DNA of 14,655 bases from Candidatus Dormiibacterota bacterium (lineage in GTDB: Bacteria; Chloroflexota; Dormibacteria; Aeolococcales; Aeolococcaceae): NCBI GenBank assembly GCA_003170875.1, contig PMYJ01000183.1:1-14655 (forward strand), written 5' to 3'. Positions within the stretch are counted from its first letter, which is position 1. Each line of letters starts with the position of its first letter. Below are positions 12,535 to 14,655 of this stretch, one piece after another. The notes under the pieces were generated by a model, which saw nothing but the letters and a program-made list of their open reading frames with translations, made no database searches and was not told the origin of the DNA. Both the position numbers and the translations under genes were made by a program.

Positions 12535-12819
12535 ATGCGCTCACAGCGGACGTGCCCCCTCTGCGGAGGCGAGCTCCGCCTCTCTCACCGCGAGTACCTG
12601 GGAGGGCGCCGGTCGGTGCGCGTCCTCCGTTGCGCCGGCTGCGGCAATCAGATTCGCGGAGAGCCGCAGGACGACGACTCGCGGGCGCGGGCTCAGCCGC
12701 CGCCACGCCGCCGTCCCCTCCCGGAGGGCGGGCAGCCGGACAATTTCGTCCTCGACGACGCCACCGCCGGGCGGCTGCGTCAGATGCTGGAGGGCGAGGC
12801 CGCCAGCCCCGAGACCTGA
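12535..12819 (+). CDS. Small zinc-ribbon protein
   Basis: A 94-residue hypothetical protein. The N-terminus is a compact zinc ribbon with two CxxC knuckles, CPLCGG (C7/C10) and CAGCGN (C33/C36), separated by a basic beta-hairpin-like stretch. A Pro/Arg-rich linker (about 49-63) and a short acidic-amphipathic C-terminal helix follow. Such proteins bind nucleic acid or protein partners; none can be named. The frame is open further upstream (to 12424), but that part has no domain. I chose the ATG at 12535, which puts the ribbon at the N-terminus; a weak GGTG lies just before it. The last 40 bases overlap, on the opposite strand, the end of the alpha/beta-hydrolase gene. Confidence 0.65.
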   Translation: MRSQRTCPLCGGELRLSHREYLGGRRSVRVLRCAGCGNQIRGEPQDDDSRARAQPPPRRRPLPEGGQPDNFVLDDATAGRLRQMLEGEAASPET

Positions 12820-13619
12820 GACGCTGCGGTCGCGGTGCTCCCGCTCCGCGAGAATCTGTCAAACCAGGCCGCAACGAGGCGGTTGACATGGTCGCGGTCG
12901 ATGTCGACTGACATGCCGTGACCGCTGCGCGGAAATGTGTGTCGCTCCACCGCCGCGCTGCACAGGAGACGGCGCTCGATCTCCGCGGAGTTGGCCGGGT
13001 CGATGACCCGGTCGCGCTCGCCGTGGAGGAGGAGCACCGGGGCGCGGACCGAGGCCAGCTCGTCGCGAACCCGGGCGAGCAGGCGGGTGAACTCGTGGAT
13101 CGAGCGGAGCGACCGCCGATCGTAGGACCAGAGCTCGCGCGCCCCCTCGAGGCGGTAGAGGTCGACGTCGTCCTCGGGCCGATCCCAGCGGATCACGTGT
13201 TTGGCGACGGGCAGCGCGTGGGGTTTCCAGCCGGCCAGCCAGATGGGGGTCGCCAGGCAGGCGACCGCCGTGATCCCCGGGTCGTTGGCGGCGAGATGGA
13301 GGGCCAGGCTGGCGCCGCCGGATTGGCCGGCGACCATCACCTCGTCGCACTCGGCGCGCAGCTCGGTGAGCGCCGCCTGCGCGGACTCGGCCCAGTCCTG
13401 CCAGCGGGTCCGGTCGAGCTCCTCCGGCGTCGTCCCGTGACCGGCGAGGAGCGGTCCGTGGCACCTCCATCCGCTGCGGGCGAGCGCCTCCCCCAGGCGG
13501 CGCAGCTCGGGTGGCGTCCCCGCGAAGCCGTGCAGAAGAAGCACGCCCCGGCGGCCTTCGCCGATTCGCCACGGGCTGACCACTTCAGGGTCAAAGAGCG
13601 CGTTGCTGCGTGCCGTCAT
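12780..13619 (-). CDS. Alpha/beta hydrolase (carboxylesterase / monoacylglycerol lipase-like)
   Basis: A 279-residue serine hydrolase of the Est30/monoglyceride-lipase kind, expected to cleave short-chain esters or monoacylglycerols. HGF (30-32) begins the oxyanion-hole loop. The nucleophile is S100 in AGQSGGASLA, the acid is D203 in HGERDRVID, and the base is H234 in FPRSGHGMSVD, in normal order and spacing. There is no signal peptide, so it is cytoplasmic. The last 20 residues are a Ser/Ala-rich tail beyond the fold, and the coding end overlaps the convergent zinc-ribbon gene by 40 bases. The ATG at 13619 has no Shine-Dalgarno. It is divergent from trpD with only 38 bases between start codons. 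The natural substrate is unknown. Confidence 0.9.
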   Translation of the reverse strand: MTARSNALFDPEVVSPWRIGEGRRGVLLLHGFAGTPPELRRLGEALARSGWRCHGPLLAGHGTTPEELDRTRWQDWAESAQAALTELRAECDEVMVAGQSGGASLALHLAANDPGITAVACLATPIWLAGWKPHALPVAKHVIRWDRPEDDVDLYRLEGARELWSYDRRSLRSIHEFTRLLARVRDELASVRAPVLLLHGERDRVIDPANSAEIERRLLCSAAVERHTFPRSGHGMSVDIDRDHVNRLVAAWFDRFSRSGSTATAASQVSGLAASPSSI

Positions 13620-13657
13620 GGTGCCGACTCTGGTGAGGATGGTACCGTGCGCCTGCC
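13620..13657. promoter_or_regulatory. 38-base divergent promoter region of the hydrolase gene and trpD
   Basis: On the plus strand TGGTACCGT gives an extended -10 (TACCGT, 13643-13648) nine bases before the trpD ATG. On the minus strand TACCAT (13644-13639) could serve the hydrolase gene 19 bases upstream of its ATG. The two hexamers overlap at the GGTACC palindrome (13641-13646), so the polymerases could not occupy both at once. No consensus -35 is visible for either. Confidence 0.4.
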
Positions 13658-14655
13658 ATGACCTTGTCTCTGGTGAGCGCCCTCAACCGCGTCGCCGACG
13701 GGAAGGATCTCGACGCCGCGACCGCACGGACGGTGATGGACGAGATCATGGAAGGGGTGGCCACCCCTGCCCAGATGGGAGCTTTCCTGGCCGCGCTGCG
13801 GGTCAAGGGCGAGACCGTCGAGGAGCTGACCGGGATGGTCGAGTCGATGCGCCACCACGCGCTCCGGGTCGTCCTCCGAGCTCCGGCGGTCGACACCTGC
13901 GGTACTGGCGGTGACCGCGCCGGCACTTTCAACATCTCGACCGCGGCAGCCCTGGTGGTGGCCGGAGCCGGTTGCCCCGTTGCCAAGCATGGCAACCGCG
14001 CCCAGTCCTCGCGCTGCGGCAGCGCCGACGTGCTGGAGGCCCTCGGCGTGGCCATCTCCCTTCCCCCCGAGGGCGTTCTCCGCTGCATCGAGGCGGCCGG
14101 GATCGGCTTCATGCTCGCTCCCGTCTACCACCCGGGCATGCGCCACGTCGGCCCGGTGCGCCGCGAGCTGGGCATCCGCACCGCCTTCAACATCATGGGC
14201 CCGATGGCCAACCCCGCCGGCGTGCGCCATCAGCTGATCGGCACGCCGTCCGACGGGCTGGCGCGCAAGATGGCGGGCGTGCTGAGCCGCCTCGGCCTGC
14301 GCCGCGCCATCGTCTTCTCGGGGCCGGGCGGGACCGACGAACTGATGCTCCACGCCCCCTCCCACGCCTACGTCGTCAACGGGGACGCCATCGAGGAGAC
14401 CGACATCGACCCGGCCCGCCTGGGGGTCGCCTCCGCCCCTCCCGAGGCGCTCGCAGGCGGGGACGTCGAGGCCAACGCCGCGCGGATGCGCTCGGTGCTC
14501 GGTGGCGAGCGCGGTCCGGTCCGCGACTGCGTGATCCTCAACGCCGGAGCCGCTCTCTTCGCGGCGGAGCGGGTTCCTGACATCGCGGCGGGGATGGAGG
14601 AGGCGGAGCGGGCGCTCGATGCGGGAGCCGCGCAGCTCCGCCTGGAAACGCTCGT
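13658..14655 (+). CDS. trpD: Anthranilate phosphoribosyltransferase TrpD (3' end outside the window)
   Basis: It transfers the phosphoribosyl group of PRPP to anthranilate, the second step of the tryptophan branch, in the cytoplasm. 332 codons are present and the frame runs off the window end near the expected full length (about 340-350). The helical N-domain covers residues 1-70. The PRPP diphosphate loop is DTCGTGGDRAGTFNIST (79-95). KHGNRAQSSRCGSADVLEAL (110-129) is the anthranilate/PRPP site, followed by GIGFMLAPVYHPGMRHVGPV, RTAFNIMGPMANPAG and GTDELMLHAPS. One family deviation is KHGNRAQSSRCGSAD in place of the common KHGNRSVSSKSGSAD. No other trp gene is visible; downstream genes lie outside. 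The start ATG has no Shine-Dalgarno but follows TACCGT at nine bases. Confidence 0.96.
   Translation, partial: MTLSLVSALNRVADGKDLDAATARTVMDEIMEGVATPAQMGAFLAALRVKGETVEELTGMVESMRHHALRVVLRAPAVDTCGTGGDRAGTFNISTAAALVVAGAGCPVAKHGNRAQSSRCGSADVLEALGVAISLPPEGVLRCIEAAGIGFMLAPVYHPGMRHVGPVRRELGIRTAFNIMGPMANPAGVRHQLIGTPSDGLARKMAGVLSRLGLRRAIVFSGPGGTDELMLHAPSHAYVVNGDAIEETDIDPARLGVASAPPEALAGGDVEANAARMRSVLGGERGPVRDCVILNAGAALFAAERVPDIAAGMEEAERALDAGAAQLRLETL

Noticed and set aside
12095..12889. Upstream extension of the CoA pyrophosphatase frame
   Set aside because: The added residues are Arg/Pro/Ala-rich, run antisense through the zinc-ribbon gene and across the 56-residue protein gene, and do not belong to the family. 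The family begins near VNPQLIDRL.
13616..14365. Minus-strand open frame opposite trpD
   Set aside because: TrpD motifs are unambiguous on the plus strand; the antisense product is His/Gly/Ala-rich noise.

Overview
The window is a very GC-rich bacterial chromosome segment with tightly packed genes, short gaps and little sign of mobile DNA. High GC, Shine-Dalgarno-less genes that start 6-9 bases after a TAnnnT-like -10 hexamer (suggesting leaderless mRNAs), a DUF929-type membrane thiol protein and an NrtR-type regulator point to a high-GC Terrabacteria lineage (Actinomycetota, Chloroflexota or Dormibacterota-like). No marker here fixes the phylum. I see no rRNA, tRNA, CRISPR array, transposase or phage gene.

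Layout. (1) 74-2660, minus strand: a three-gene operon of a small XRE-family repressor followed by two homologous multi-pass membrane proteins. All three are joined by 4-base GTGA overlaps and preceded by a strong promoter with an 18-base palindrome inside it. (2) 2625-3182: an intergenic stretch crowded with inverted repeats. (3) 3183-5208, minus strand: a DUF929 thioredoxin-like membrane protein, methionine sulfoxide reductase B and a GNAT acetyltransferase, a likely redox/repair group. (4) 5538-7304, plus strand: a REC-like/GGDEF/EAL protein whose catalytic residues are damaged but whose c-di-GMP-binding positions are kept. (5) 7315-8631, minus strand: a single-pass membrane protein with an extracytoplasmic domain; 8836-9564, plus strand: a small multi-pass membrane protein. 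(6) 9655-10707, plus strand: an NrtR-like regulator with a degenerate NUDIX box and a small cupin. (7) 10850-12314: a metallo-beta-lactamase-fold hydrolase (plus strand), a CoA pyrophosphatase (minus) and a 56-residue helical protein (minus). (8) 12535-14655: a zinc-ribbon protein (plus) overlapping tail-to-tail with an alpha/beta hydrolase (minus), which is divergent by 38 bases from trpD (plus, cut by the window end).

The most unusual part is the first operon. A self-contained regulator sits with two membrane proteins that share a cytoplasmic DERQ motif and a four-cysteine ectodomain, and it looks like an uncharacterised membrane-linked sensing/control module. Second is the apparently enzyme-dead c-di-GMP protein. 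Third is the recurring TAnCGT hexamer directly upstream of SD-less starts. All functional statements come from reading motifs by eye; no database search was run.
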